Counted from the stretch's first letter, positions 53,723 through 62,537 are shown. The stretch: DNA of 64,000 bases from an uncultured Candidatus Melainabacteria bacterium (GCA_934754425.1 CAKVIN010000012.1:1-64000), one strand, 5' to 3'. The notes: a model not told the origin generated them from the sequence alone. Numbers and translations: made by a program.

Positions 53723-54523
53723 ATGCAAGAATATTTATTTCCGATTTCTAAAGAATTAGATAATATTAACAAACAATTAAAATCAATATTTCTATTCAAA
53801 AATGATTTAGGAGATGATTTAAAAAAATTTATTTCCGGTAATTCTAAACGAATTCGCTCTATTGTTTCTTTACTATATTTAAAATCCTTAAAAGAAAATA
53901 TCTCTGATAAATGTTTAACAATAATTACTGCTGGAGAAATTATACATAATGCTTCCTTACTACAAGATGATGTAATAGATGAAGCAGAAATAAGACGTGG
54001 CGAAACCACAATAGGTGCAAAATTTTCTCCTAAAATTTCAATCTTATCTGGCGATTATTTATTAAGCCTAGCTATCGAAAATCTACTTTCAGTTAATAAT
54101 TCTAACATTATACAATCTTTTTTAAAATGTACAAAAAAAATGTGTCAATCAGAAATTGAACAATATTTTTTAAGAGGGAAATTGCCGGATATAGAAACTT
54201 ATATCAAAATATGTAAAGGTAAAACCGCAGAATTATTTTGTGCAATATTAGAAAGTTGTGCTTTATTGGAAGAATTAAATATCGAAGATGCACAAAAATT
54301 TGCATGTAACTTCGGAATTTTTTTTCAACTAAAAAATGATTTAGAAAAATTCTCAGCGCTTACTGATAAAAAGAATAATATATTTACACCAAAAGATATT
54401 TTTGGGATTGAAAAAACTTTAGATTTAATAGATAATTATTCTAATAGAATACGTTGTAATATTAATAAATTACCAGATAATGTTTATAAGAAGGGATTAG
54501 AGGTTTTAGTAACAAAATTATGA
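53723..54523 (+). CDS. Polyprenyl diphosphate synthase-like protein with altered second Asp-rich motif
   Basis: The 266-residue product belongs to the trans-isoprenyl diphosphate synthase family. The first aspartate-rich motif LLQDDVIDEAEIRRG (about 83-97) is intact and the GDYLLSLA block is present. The second, normally DDxxD, reads NDLEK in FQLKNDLEKFSA (about 206-217), so the second metal site is degenerate. It is also shorter than the usual 300-330 residues. It could be a short-chain synthase, a subunit of a heteromer, or a poorly active copy. It overlaps lepB by 4 bp. Confidence 0.75.
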   Translation: MQEYLFPISKELDNINKQLKSIFLFKNDLGDDLKKFISGNSKRIRSIVSLLYLKSLKENISDKCLTIITAGEIIHNASLLQDDVIDEAEIRRGETTIGAKFSPKISILSGDYLLSLAIENLLSVNNSNIIQSFLKCTKKMCQSEIEQYFLRGKLPDIETYIKICKGKTAELFCAILESCALLEELNIEDAQKFACNFGIFFQLKNDLEKFSALTDKKNNIFTPKDIFGIEKTLDLIDNYSNRIRCNINKLPDNVYKKGLEVLVTKL

Positions 54524-55158
54524 TAAATCAAGAAAAATTTAAGGCTATTTTTAAAGAAACTGTTGATACAATTGTTTTTGTTATTGTAGCAGTTATATTA
54601 ATCAGATTTTTTATAGCTGAACTCAGATGGATTCCATCGGGTTCAATGCGTCCAACACTTGTAGAAGGTGATAGAATTGTCGTTGAAAAGATTACAAAAT
54701 TTCCTAATTTAATAAAACATCATAATTTTGAAAACACACCAAAAAGAGGTGATGTTATGATTTTTTACCCACCTTTTGTTAAATTAAAATCTACACCTTG
54801 GGCTGTTTTTAGCCGTCTAACCGGATTTTTCTGCAAAGACACAGCTTTTATAAAAAGAGTTGTAGGTCTTCCCGGTGAAAAATTAGAAATAAAACAAGGT
54901 AAAAATGGTGCTTATAAAGTTTATATCAATGATAAACCGCTTCAAGAAGATTACATAATGAGCGAATATGATTTTCATAAATGCAAAACAGACATGTATT
55001 GCGGCCCGTTTGTAATTCCTGAAGGACAATATTTTATGATGGGTGATAACAGAGGCAATTCTATGGATAGTCGTTTTTGGGGCACATTACCAAAAGAGCG
55101 ATTTATAGGTCGTGCAGTATTTTTATTCTGGCCATTAACTCATATGAAAAAATTATAA
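54520..55158 (+). CDS. lepB: Signal peptidase I
   Basis: LepB cleaves Sec signal peptides outside the membrane. One N-terminal transmembrane helix (about 15-33) is followed by the catalytic serine in WIPSGSMRPTL, the lysine in FIKRVVGLPGEKLEI, and MMGDNRGNSMDSRFWG. Length 212. It overlaps the prenyl synthase (ATGA), indicating co-translation. It serves the several exported proteins seen in this window. Confidence 0.93.
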   Translation: MINQEKFKAIFKETVDTIVFVIVAVILIRFFIAELRWIPSGSMRPTLVEGDRIVVEKITKFPNLIKHHNFENTPKRGDVMIFYPPFVKLKSTPWAVFSRLTGFFCKDTAFIKRVVGLPGEKLEIKQGKNGAYKVYINDKPLQEDYIMSEYDFHKCKTDMYCGPFVIPEGQYFMMGDNRGNSMDSRFWGTLPKERFIGRAVFLFWPLTHMKKL

Positions 55159-55401
55159 CTATGCAGCTTCTGTAGATACATATTTGGCTGATTTAGCGAC
55201 AACACCGTAGCAAACCATTGTTAAATGATTATTTAATGCCAACATTGTTCTAAAATTATTTGCGGAACAATTCATTGCGCTCATCATATCATCAGCTGAA
55301 ACTCTTGATTGTAAAGCTCCATCCTCGTGGTTATCAACTTTTTCTTGTGCATATTTTTCTACTAATAATTTGTCAATAAAATCTCTTGCGCCAATTGCCA
55401 T
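55159..55401 (-). CDS. Small orphan protein of the type 2 promoter group
   Basis: An 80-residue protein of unknown family. It is helical and polar in the first half (FIDKLLVEKYAQEKVDNHED); the second half has two cysteines (MNCSANNFRTMLALNNHLTM, then VCYGVVAKSAKYVS). No signal peptide. The size is that of needle-type proteins, but I see no decisive signature. RBS AGGAG. Its promoter block at 55529-55559 is shared with the coiled-coil gene at 43938. Confidence 0.6.
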   Translation of the reverse strand: MAIGARDFIDKLLVEKYAQEKVDNHEDGALQSRVSADDMMSAMNCSANNFRTMLALNNHLTMVCYGVVAKSAKYVSTEAA

Positions 55402-55528
55402 AATAAATACTCCTATATAATCTATTTTCGCTCTCTTTAGACAAAGTTTACTAAACCCATAAAGAATTATCTTTTGGACTTTTTGTCGTTTGGGGTTTTG
55501 CTCTCTCTATCCTTGTTATTTCTTATGT

Positions 55529-55559
55529 ATATATAAAGTATTTATCGAATAAAAAATTG
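55529..55559 (-). promoter_or_regulatory. Shared promoter core, type 2 (copy 2)
   Basis: On the minus strand, CAATTTTTTAT (55559-55549), 5 nt, AAATACTTTATATAT (55543-55529), then ACATAAGAAA. It matches the block at 44131-44101 in both elements and spacing. It lies about 130 bp upstream of the 80-residue gene. Confidence 0.55.
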
Positions 55560-55648
55560 CCTTTTTTCTTTTATTTCATTAAGTTTTGTTAAGACGATAT
55601 CTTTCAAAAAAGAAATATAAATTACTTCAAGACATTTAATAACAATAA

Positions 55649-55686
55649 AAAAGAGGTTTTAGGAAAATACCAAAACCTCTTTTTAT
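55649..55686. terminator. Bidirectional rho-independent terminator
   Basis: AAGAGGTTTT pairs with AAAACCTCTT around loop AGGAAAATAC, with A and T tracts on both sides. It ends the minus-strand exported-protein gene at 55690. Confidence 0.85.
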
Positions 55687-55689
55687 AAC

Positions 55690-56163
55690 TTAATTTTTTG
55701 CATATTTTAAGAAACTTTGAACTTTTGTTTGCATCATTTCTTCAACAATCAACCATTTACCATTTGATTGTTTTTGGACAATCATGTAAGTTTTTAATTT
55801 ATAAACCTCACCGGAAGGTTGTCTTAATGATGTTATCTTATATTTAGCATTACCCATTGGAACAACAGCAATATTAGAATAAGTATTTGTATAATGACGC
55901 ATTTTTGCTCCTGCTTGCCCCAATTTCATTTGAGTAATATAAGTAGATGTATTTGTTTGTACGTCTTGAGTTGTTCCATCAGGCTTTACAACTTGTCTTA
56001 TTATTTTTGCATTCGGAGAATACATATTAGGAATAGTTGTACTATAAGTATTTGCAGCTTTCACATAATCATTGAAGAATTGTAAAGCATCTTCTTTTTC
56101 ACCTGCAATAACAGGAGCTGATAACCCTGCTAAAATAATTAATAAAGATAATATTCTTTTCAT
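55690..56163 (-). CDS. Exported small protein with NTF2-like fold
   Basis: The 157-residue product has a Sec signal peptide (about 1-20, LSLLIILAGLSAPVIA). A domain with YVKAANTYSTTIPNMYSPNA, YTNTYSNIAVVPMGNAKYKI and QKQSNGKWLIVEEMMQTKV follows, with the strand-helix order of NTF2-like/SnoaL-like proteins. Such folds bind small ligands or act as scaffolds; no specific function can be assigned. It is a single gene with a terminator. Confidence 0.6.
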   Translation of the reverse strand: MKRILSLLIILAGLSAPVIAGEKEDALQFFNDYVKAANTYSTTIPNMYSPNAKIIRQVVKPDGTTQDVQTNTSTYITQMKLGQAGAKMRHYTNTYSNIAVVPMGNAKYKITSLRQPSGEVYKLKTYMIVQKQSNGKWLIVEEMMQTKVQSFLKYAKN

Positions 56164-56214
56164 GTTAACCTCTATTTATATAACGATATCCGGTGTAAAA
56201 TTGTTCATTTTTGT

Positions 56215-57480
56215 TTAAACGTCAGGTAAATCACCTTTTACTTCTGCAATTTCTTCACAATCCAAGTGGAAAATTTTATGTAAAGCTTTTACCGCATCTT
56301 TCGCTTGATCTTCTGCAACCAAACAGCTGATTTTAATTTCACTGGTAGATATCATCTTTATATTTATACCTAAATCTGCAAGAGTTTTAAACATCGTAGC
56401 TGCTATACCCGGACGGTCAATCATGCCGGCACCAACTATTGAAATTTTTGCAATTTTATCATCAACAAAAACATTGCTATATCCTAACTGCTCTTTAACT
56501 TTGTCCATAATTTCCAAAGTCTTATCTAAGTCGCCTTTATCAATAGTAAATGCAATATCATTAGTATTAAGCGCTTTTCGTGCATAAGATTGAATAATCA
56601 TGTCTACAGAAATATTTTCTTTGGCTAAACCATTAAACAGAATTGCTGCAGTTCCGGGATTATCTTTCACATCACAAGCTACAACTCTTAATTGAGATAA
56701 ATCCGATGCAACACCGGTTACAGGTTTATGTAATTCCATTTCATCAACTCCTACAATTAATGTTCCTAAATTATCCAGTTTAAATGTACTTCTTACTCTC
56801 AGTGGTACATGATATTGTTTTGCTGTTTCTACAGCTCTCGGATGTAACACATTAGCTCCGACCCTTGCTAGTTCTAACATTTCTTCATAAGAAATTTCTT
56901 CTAAGCGAGATGCGTTTGGCACAACCCTAGGGTCTGTAGTGTAAACACCCTCTACATCAGTATAAATGTCGCATCTTTCTGCGCCTAAAGCTCCTGCAAG
57001 AGCAACTGCAGATGTATCAGAACCACCACGTCCAAGCGTTGTAATTTCCATGTCTTCTGTTACACCTTGGAAACCAGCAACAACTACTACTTCACCTCTT
57101 TCAAGATGAGATTTTATCTTGTCGGTTTTAATATTTATGATTCTAGCTTTTGAATGCACTTTTTCAGTCATTATACCAACCTGAATAGCATTCATACTTA
57201 CAGCAGGACAACCTTGTGCTTGAAGTGCCATTGCAAGAAGCGCAATAGATACTCCTTCACCGGTAGAAAGCAACATATCCATCTCTCTGGAAGATGGTGC
57301 TGTAGAAATTTCTTTTGCCATTTTTACTAAATAATCAGTAGTATGCCCCATTGCAGAAACTACTACCACTACTTCATGACCAAGATTTCTTTCTCTAATT
57401 ACTGCCTTCGCAACATTCTTAATCTTTTCCGTATCGGCAACTGATGTGCCACCAAATTTTTGAACTATTATTTCTTTCAT
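56215..57480 (-). CDS. lysC: Aspartokinase
   Basis: Aspartokinase phosphorylates aspartate for lysine, threonine and methionine synthesis. The N-terminal KFGGTSVADTEKI, VVVSAMGHTTD, and TLGRGGSDTSAVALAGAL blocks are complete. The C-terminal half holds two ACT regulatory domains (about 265-410), so feedback by lysine and/or threonine is expected. Length 421 residues, the usual monofunctional form. It is transcribed alone. Confidence 0.95.
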   Translation of the reverse strand: MKEIIVQKFGGTSVADTEKIKNVAKAVIRERNLGHEVVVVVSAMGHTTDYLVKMAKEISTAPSSREMDMLLSTGEGVSIALLAMALQAQGCPAVSMNAIQVGIMTEKVHSKARIINIKTDKIKSHLERGEVVVVAGFQGVTEDMEITTLGRGGSDTSAVALAGALGAERCDIYTDVEGVYTTDPRVVPNASRLEEISYEEMLELARVGANVLHPRAVETAKQYHVPLRVRSTFKLDNLGTLIVGVDEMELHKPVTGVASDLSQLRVVACDVKDNPGTAAILFNGLAKENISVDMIIQSYARKALNTNDIAFTIDKGDLDKTLEIMDKVKEQLGYSNVFVDDKIAKISIVGAGMIDRPGIAATMFKTLADLGINIKMISTSEIKISCLVAEDQAKDAVKALHKIFHLDCEEIAEVKGDLPDV

Positions 57481-57580
57481 AGCCTACACTCGCACTTATT
57501 CTTTTCTATTATATAAACAAATAAATTCTTTGACAACAGCTAAATTATATTTTTAATAATATTTTCATTTTTATATTAAG

Positions 57581-57637
57581 TTTTGTAACAAAAATATATA
57601 CTCTTGAAATTGACTAATTTTTAAATACTTTATATAT
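57581..57637 (+). promoter_or_regulatory. Composite promoter: upstream element plus type 2 core
   Basis: TTTTGTAACAAA (57581-57592) is identical to the upstream element of the sigma-28-like sites. After 14 nt it is followed not by TAAA/GCCG but by TTGACT (57610-57615) and AAATACTTTATATAT (57623-57637), a sigma-70-like promoter with 17-bp spacing to TATATA (57633). It reads into the 142-residue gene. It joins both motif families in one site. Confidence 0.6.
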
Positions 57638-57666
57638 ATGTAAGACTTAAATGATGGTGAAATAAA

Positions 57667-58095
57667 ATGGCAATCGCTAATTTAAACGAAACATTATTAC
57701 ACTATAAGATGGAACGCAACCGCCTTAACCTTGAAATTACTCAATTGCAAGCACAAAAGGCAACAGCTACTTATTCTCAAGCTGACGTTCAAACATTAAA
57801 GTCTGCAGAAACCAGAGCATTAAGAAGTAAGTTCAAAGGCGAATTTGATGCAAGTGCTGAATTACAAGAAAAGTATAAAGATTATACTGAAATGCCTGAT
57901 TTCGAAATTGAATTAGACAAATTAACAGCAAAATTTCAAGAACAATTTGACGAATTAACTGCTTGGGAAACAAATGTTGATGCACAAATTACAACAGACA
58001 GTGCAAATTTAGAAGAAGTTAATGCTTATATGGAATCAATCAAATCAATGCTATCAAGCAATATTCAAGAAGATTTTAATTATGGATTGAAATAA
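57667..58095 (+). CDS. Small coiled-coil protein related at both ends to the 387-residue protein
   Basis: The 142-residue product is all helical and polar with no Sec signal. The start (MAIANLNETLLHYKMERNRL then LEITQLQAQKATATYSQ) and end (EVNAYMESIKSMLSSNIQED) resemble the ends of the protein at 32878 (EMESIKKVKDDNIER). A short helical filament or export substrate fits this pattern, but the family is not recognised. It has a composite promoter and a GGTGA RBS. Confidence 0.6.
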   Translation: MAIANLNETLLHYKMERNRLNLEITQLQAQKATATYSQADVQTLKSAETRALRSKFKGEFDASAELQEKYKDYTEMPDFEIELDKLTAKFQEQFDELTAWETNVDAQITTDSANLEEVNAYMESIKSMLSSNIQEDFNYGLK

Positions 58096-58100
58096 TTTAT

Positions 58101-59417
58101 CTAACCAAATATCCAAATTCCAATAAGTGCAAATAGTATCAATGCTATATTATAATGCAAGAATGTTGGAATACACGTATCAAAAATATGGTTATGTTGT
58201 CCGTCAGCATTCAATCCGGCTGTTGGACCCAATGTTGTATCTGAAGCCGGTGAACCGGCATCTCCCAAAGCCGCAGCTGCAGCTAACAATACTATCATTT
58301 GATGAGTATTAAATCCTAGTTTCACACAAATCGGCAAAAATAAAACCGCTAAAATAGGTATTGTACCAAAGGAAGTTCCAATTCCGATTGTTATAAACAA
58401 GCCTATTATTAGTATTATTAATGATGTTAAATAAATATTAGTCGGCAAAATCGGTAAAACAGCGTGAACCAACCCTTCAACAGCTCCGGTTTCTTTCAAG
58501 ACTTCTGCAAAACCTGCTGCAACAAGCATTACGAAAGCAATATATCCCATTAAATATATACCTTCATTCATCATATGATCCATTTTTTCTTGTGGTATAA
58601 CCCCAAAGGTAAATATTATTCCTAAGCCGACCAAAGCTCCGAGTGGTAAAGATTTTGTAACTAATTGAACAGCAAATGTAACAATTGCTGCCAGTATTAC
58701 TATCCAATGTTTTTTTCTAAACTTATGATTAATGGCTTGAGTATTATCAATTGTTTTATCTTCATATACTCTTGGTTTTCTATAAGAAATAAACACTGCA
58801 ACCAGCAATCCGACCAGCATTCCTAAGCCTAAAATCATTGTAGAATGCCAAACATCTCCTCTTGCAATTTTTATCCCATTTTGTAACATATTATCAGCAA
58901 TTAAATTCTGAAATATCAAGCCAAAACCTGCCGGTATAACGATATAAGGCATTTTTAACCCAAAAGCAAGAACACAAGCAACTGCTCTTCTATCTATTTT
59001 TAACTTATTCATTATTCCCAAAAGCGGTGGAATAATAATAGGTATAAACGCAATGTGAATAGGAACTATGTTTTGTGAAGCCATTGCAATTAATACCAGA
59101 ATTGTAAGTAAAATGTATTTTTTATCAGAAACAACGTGAGCAATTTTTCCTGATATCACATCCGTAAATCCGGAATGTGCCATTGTTGCAGCAAATGTTC
59201 CAAGTAAAATATAACTTAGTGCAGTTTCCGAATTTCCTCCCATGCCGGATATGAATGTATCCATAATATGTGTTACATTCATTCCACTAACAAAACCAGC
59301 CACAAGTGTTGAAATAATAATAGCTAACAACACATTAACTTTTTTTACACACAAAATACATAGAACAATAACTGAAATTAAAGCTGGATTTGAGAATAAT
59401 TGAATAACAGTTCCCAT
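58101..59417 (-). CDS. Na+/H+ antiporter family (NhaC-like) transporter
   Basis: The 438-residue protein has about 11-12 transmembrane helices. The most diagnostic segment is near the C-terminus: AALGDAGSPASDTTLGPTAG, then LNADGQHNHIFDTCIPTFLH, known from a family annotated as Na+/H+ antiporters. The exchanged ion is not proved by sequence. It starts 2 bp after a 100-residue gene, so the two are co-transcribed. Confidence 0.85.
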   Translation of the reverse strand: MGTVIQLFSNPALISVIVLCILCVKKVNVLLAIIISTLVAGFVSGMNVTHIMDTFISGMGGNSETALSYILLGTFAATMAHSGFTDVISGKIAHVVSDKKYILLTILVLIAMASQNIVPIHIAFIPIIIPPLLGIMNKLKIDRRAVACVLAFGLKMPYIVIPAGFGLIFQNLIADNMLQNGIKIARGDVWHSTMILGLGMLVGLLVAVFISYRKPRVYEDKTIDNTQAINHKFRKKHWIVILAAIVTFAVQLVTKSLPLGALVGLGIIFTFGVIPQEKMDHMMNEGIYLMGYIAFVMLVAAGFAEVLKETGAVEGLVHAVLPILPTNIYLTSLIILIIGLFITIGIGTSFGTIPILAVLFLPICVKLGFNTHQMIVLLAAAAALGDAGSPASDTTLGPTAGLNADGQHNHIFDTCIPTFLHYNIALILFALIGIWIFG

Positions 59418-59418
59418 C

Positions 59419-59721
59419 TTATTTTGTTTCTGCTTCCTGTAACAAAGTAATAATCTCTAATGCTACTTCTTTTTGTACTTCTATAGGTAAGCATTTTAAA
59501 TATTCAAAAGATTCAGCAATTTTTTGATCGGTATCATACCATCTTCTCAAAACATAAGTAAATGCATCAGTTAATATATTGTCTGCTAAATCAATCCCAT
59601 TTTCTTTTGATTTTGAAACAATCAAATCAGCACAATCATACTGAACCATAATACTTGCGTTTCTCATTAAACTTACTGCCAGACTGACTGTCGGATCAAT
59701 ATCATACCATCGTTTATGCAT
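59419..59721 (-). CDS. Conserved-looking small cytoplasmic protein
   Basis: A 100-residue protein, helical, with an internal repeat-like RWYDID / RWYDTD pair (residues 4-9 and about 60-65). The family is not recognised. It begins with an AAGG RBS and ends next to the antiporter gene. Function unknown. Confidence 0.55.
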   Translation of the reverse strand: MHKRWYDIDPTVSLAVSLMRNASIMVQYDCADLIVSKSKENGIDLADNILTDAFTYVLRRWYDTDQKIAESFEYLKCLPIEVQKEVALEIITLLQEAETK

Positions 59722-59759
59722 AAATCTACCTTTTCTTCTTTTATTATAGTATATTTTTT

Positions 59760-60050
59760 TTACTTTTTTGTCAAATTAGATATGATAAGGTTACTTTTTT
59801 CTACATCATTTGTTTCAATCAACACTGTTTTTTCTTTAGAAGTTTCGCCTTTTAATATCTGAATTTTTGTTTTAGGAATCTTAAATTGTTTAGATAAAAA
59901 TTCTATTAAAGCTTTATTTGCCTTATTTTCAATTGGCTGAGCAGTAACTTTCACCTTGATAAATTCATCTTCCAATATAATTTCGTTCTTAGAAGAATTT
60001 GGTACGATTTTTAACTTTATAATTAAACCGTTTTCAGTTTCTTTTATCAT
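59760..60050 (-). CDS. DUF167/YggU family protein
   Basis: The 96-residue product has the family signature: KLKIVPNSSKNEIIL, VKVTAQPIENKANKALIEFL, and ILKGETSKEKTVLIE. The molecular role is unknown; structures show a small alpha/beta fold. Its start overlaps the methyltransferase gene end by 4 bp. Confidence 0.9.
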   Translation of the reverse strand: MIKETENGLIIKLKIVPNSSKNEIILEDEFIKVKVTAQPIENKANKALIEFLSKQFKIPKTKIQILKGETSKEKTVLIETNDVEKSNLIISNLTKK

Positions 60051-60922
60051 ACTTTTTGGAACACCATTACGTATTCATGTTTAAAGATATAAAATCCTCC
60101 AGCAAGAGCTCTATATCTCCAAAGATTAGCCGTCTTTCCTTTTGCTCTTTCATTACCTTGCATATCTTTTATAATAATAGCTTTAGTGATAAATCCGAGT
60201 TTATTCATTCTAGCCATACATTCAAAACCTAGAGGAATATGTTGAGAATTAGCGTACTTATCACCAATAATTAAACAAGCAAATCTGCCTTTTTCCAATA
60301 AATCATACCCATTTTTTGCAACTTTTTCAAATAAATCATAAAATTCTTCTGTAGTTGCACAGTTAGATAAATCTTCTTTTTTATCTGAAAATTTAATAAT
60401 ATCATCATAAGGTGGGTGAAGCATTAATAATTGAGCGTTTTTACGTCCCATAATATCAAGCCTTGCTTCAATTTTATCTTTAGCCAATTGGCTTGCTGAA
60501 TCAGCACAAATTATATTTACATCGGTTACCAATTGTTTTGGAGTAAATTTTTCTGATACGGATTCTGCTAATTCATCTTTTAATTCAACCCCAATACATC
60601 TTCTACCCATATTGATAGCTTCAATGCCAGATGTTCCGGAACCAAAAAATAAATCAAGAACTATGTCATTCTTTTTTGTATATCTTTCATAAATTTGTTG
60701 AGCAATTTGAGGGATATAGTTACCATGATACTCATTAGAATGCCCACCTTCTTTTAACCTATTAGGGAATTCCCACAATGTATCGGTTTTGACGTGTTCA
60801 TAATCTCGCCATTTTTTTAAGTTGATATCACTATAAGCAGTTGTTTTTACGGCACTATCGTCAACAACTTTTAAATTAGCCTTGCTCTGTACTTTCTTTT
60901 CTTTTAAATTCGATTTCACCAT
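60047..60922 (-). CDS. Orphan SAM-dependent DNA methyltransferase-like protein
   Basis: The 291-residue product has a SAM-binding motif LDLFFGSGTSGIEA (about 95-108) before a catalytic-type motif LLMLHPPYDD (about 167-176). HPPY stands where DPPY or SPPY is usual. The order SAM-binding then catalytic differs from the commoner beta-type order. The target base cannot be fixed, though N4-cytosine or N6-adenine is likely. No restriction endonuclease is adjacent, so it is an orphan. RBS AGGGAGAG. Confidence 0.75.
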   Translation of the reverse strand: MVKSNLKEKKVQSKANLKVVDDSAVKTTAYSDINLKKWRDYEHVKTDTLWEFPNRLKEGGHSNEYHGNYIPQIAQQIYERYTKKNDIVLDLFFGSGTSGIEAINMGRRCIGVELKDELAESVSEKFTPKQLVTDVNIICADSASQLAKDKIEARLDIMGRKNAQLLMLHPPYDDIIKFSDKKEDLSNCATTEEFYDLFEKVAKNGYDLLEKGRFACLIIGDKYANSQHIPLGFECMARMNKLGFITKAIIIKDMQGNERAKGKTANLWRYRALAGGFYIFKHEYVMVFQKV

Positions 60923-61004
60923 ATCTCTCCCTATTTAATACATATAGTTTAAGATATTTAGTAAGATTTGTAATCAAATAAATAGAGGATTTGTAAAAAT
61001 CTAA

Positions 61005-61037
61005 AAGCAGCTATTTGTGAAAATCAAATAACTGCTT
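61005..61037 (-). terminator. Hairpin terminator after the Cys-rich gene
   Basis: AAGCAGCTATTTG pairs with CAAATAACTGCTT around TGAAAAT, one mismatch; a T-rich stretch follows in the minus direction. It ends the Cys-rich secreted protein gene. Confidence 0.65.
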
Positions 61038-61061
61038 CTATTTATTAAATTAAAGAGATTA

Positions 61062-61409
61062 CTATTTTGCAATTTCTTGCAATTTATCACAAGCATCACA
61101 AGGTTGTTTTTGTGGCATATTGCAAGGTGATTTTTTTGCGCATGGGTCACAAGGTGCCGGCTTCTTAGCACACGGATCGCACGGAGCTGCTGCTCCTGTT
61201 TCACAAGGACAAGGGGTGGTAACCTTTTGACATGGATCACATTTTTTAACTTTTTGTTTACATTTACAATCAGCTTTTTTCTTTTCACATTTAGGACAAT
61301 GTCCCCAATATGCAGGATTCATACTTGACCATTCAAAAGCGTTTGCACTTTGCGAACCAATTACTGCAACAATACCGAGTACAGCTAACATTGACAATGT
61401 TTTTTTCAT
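61062..61409 (-). CDS. Secreted cysteine-rich CDPC-repeat protein
   Basis: The 115-residue product has a Sec signal peptide (about 1-24, ending SANA). The mature part has about 20 cysteines in CxxC units, including CDPCQK, CDPCAKK twice, CPKCEKK and CDACDK. Such spacing fits metal binding (zinc, copper or iron) or extracellular disulphide cross-linking. The family is not recognised. The gene is alone, with RBS AAAGGAG. Confidence 0.7.
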   Translation of the reverse strand: MKKTLSMLAVLGIVAVIGSQSANAFEWSSMNPAYWGHCPKCEKKKADCKCKQKVKKCDPCQKVTTPCPCETGAAAPCDPCAKKPAPCDPCAKKSPCNMPQKQPCDACDKLQEIAK

Positions 61410-61511
61410 TTTTTACTCCTTTTACTATATTTTGAAACTGTATTTTAAATACATTCTCATGTTAGAAAAAGAATAATTTTTTGCCATAACCTAACTGTAC
61501 ATAAAGAAGTA

Positions 61512-62537
61512 TTAGTTTTTATTTCTATCAACCAACTTATTAGACTTATTCCAATTAAAAGAAGAACGGATTTCAGAACCAATTTTTTCAATCAAATGTC
61601 CTTTTGATGCATTTCTTAGCTCATCAAACTTTTTACCGCCACCAGTCATTTCATTCATAAATTCTTGTGCATACTTTCCACTTTGTATATCTTCAAGAAT
61701 TTTTTTCATTTCTGACTTAACTTGAGGATTAATTAATCTTGTACCTCTTGTTAAATCACCATATTCTGCATTATTAGATATAGAATAATGCATGTCTTCA
61801 ATTCCGCCTTGATAAATTAAATCAACGATTAATTTAAGTTCATGGCAAACTTCAAAATAAGCCATATATGGAGAGTATCCGGCTTCTACTAGAGTTTCAA
61901 ATGCGGTTTTGATTAATGCAGAACAACCTCCGCAAAGAACTGCCTGTTCTCCAAACAAATCGGTTTCAGTTTCTTCTTTAAAAGTTGTTTCAATTATACC
62001 TGTTCTACCGGAACCGATTGCTGCTGCATAAGATAAGGCAATTTCAAGAGAATCAGTTGTGTAGTCTTGATACACTGCAACAAGTGATGGAACACCACGT
62101 CCATCTTTGTATTCACTTCTTACAGTATGCCCCGGAGCTTTTGGAGCAACCATTATTACATTAATATCCTTTGGTGGTTTAATAAATCCGTAATGAATAT
62201 TAAAACCGTGAGAAAACATCAAATACTGACCGGCCCTTAAATTCGGTTCAATTTCGTCTTTATAAACCTGAGCTTGAATTTCATCTGGTATTAAAATTTG
62301 AATAATATCGGCATGCTTAACTGCATCTGCAATTGACATTGTTGTTAAACCATAATCTTTTGCTTTAATATCAGATTTTCCACCTTGACGAAGCCCTAAA
62401 ATAACATCACATCCTGAATCTCTTAGATTTAAACTTTGCCCATAACCTTGTGAACCAAAGCCTATAACTGCAATTTTTTTTGACTTAATCAAATCAAGAT
62501 TAATATCTTTATCCATATATATTTTTAAATCACTCAT
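61512..62537 (-). CDS. ilvC: Ketol-acid reductoisomerase
   Basis: IlvC performs the isomerisation and reduction step of isoleucine and valine synthesis. The Rossmann motif IGFGSQGYGQSLNLRDSG, PDEIQAQVY, MFSHGFNIHYG, and the C-terminal DLFGEQAVLCGGCSALIKTA are all present. Length 341 is the class I form. I chose the ATG at 62537, with AAGGAGG 5 nt upstream, over the ORF start 7 codons earlier. Confidence 0.97.
   Translation of the reverse strand: MSDLKIYMDKDINLDLIKSKKIAVIGFGSQGYGQSLNLRDSGCDVILGLRQGGKSDIKAKDYGLTTMSIADAVKHADIIQILIPDEIQAQVYKDEIEPNLRAGQYLMFSHGFNIHYGFIKPPKDINVIMVAPKAPGHTVRSEYKDGRGVPSLVAVYQDYTTDSLEIALSYAAAIGSGRTGIIETTFKEETETDLFGEQAVLCGGCSALIKTAFETLVEAGYSPYMAYFEVCHELKLIVDLIYQGGIEDMHYSISNNAEYGDLTRGTRLINPQVKSEMKKILEDIQSGKYAQEFMNEMTGGGKKFDELRNASKGHLIEKIGSEIRSSFNWNKSNKLVDRNKN

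Noticed and set aside
57607..57630. A sixth sigma-28-like promoter before the 142-residue gene
   Set aside because: The upstream TTTTGTAACAAA is present but TAAA and GCCG are not; the site fits a sigma-70-type promoter instead.
61001..61288. 95-residue minus-strand ORF inside the Cys-rich gene
   Set aside because: It is a frame-shadow of the CDPC-repeat gene, with no signal peptide or RBS of its own.
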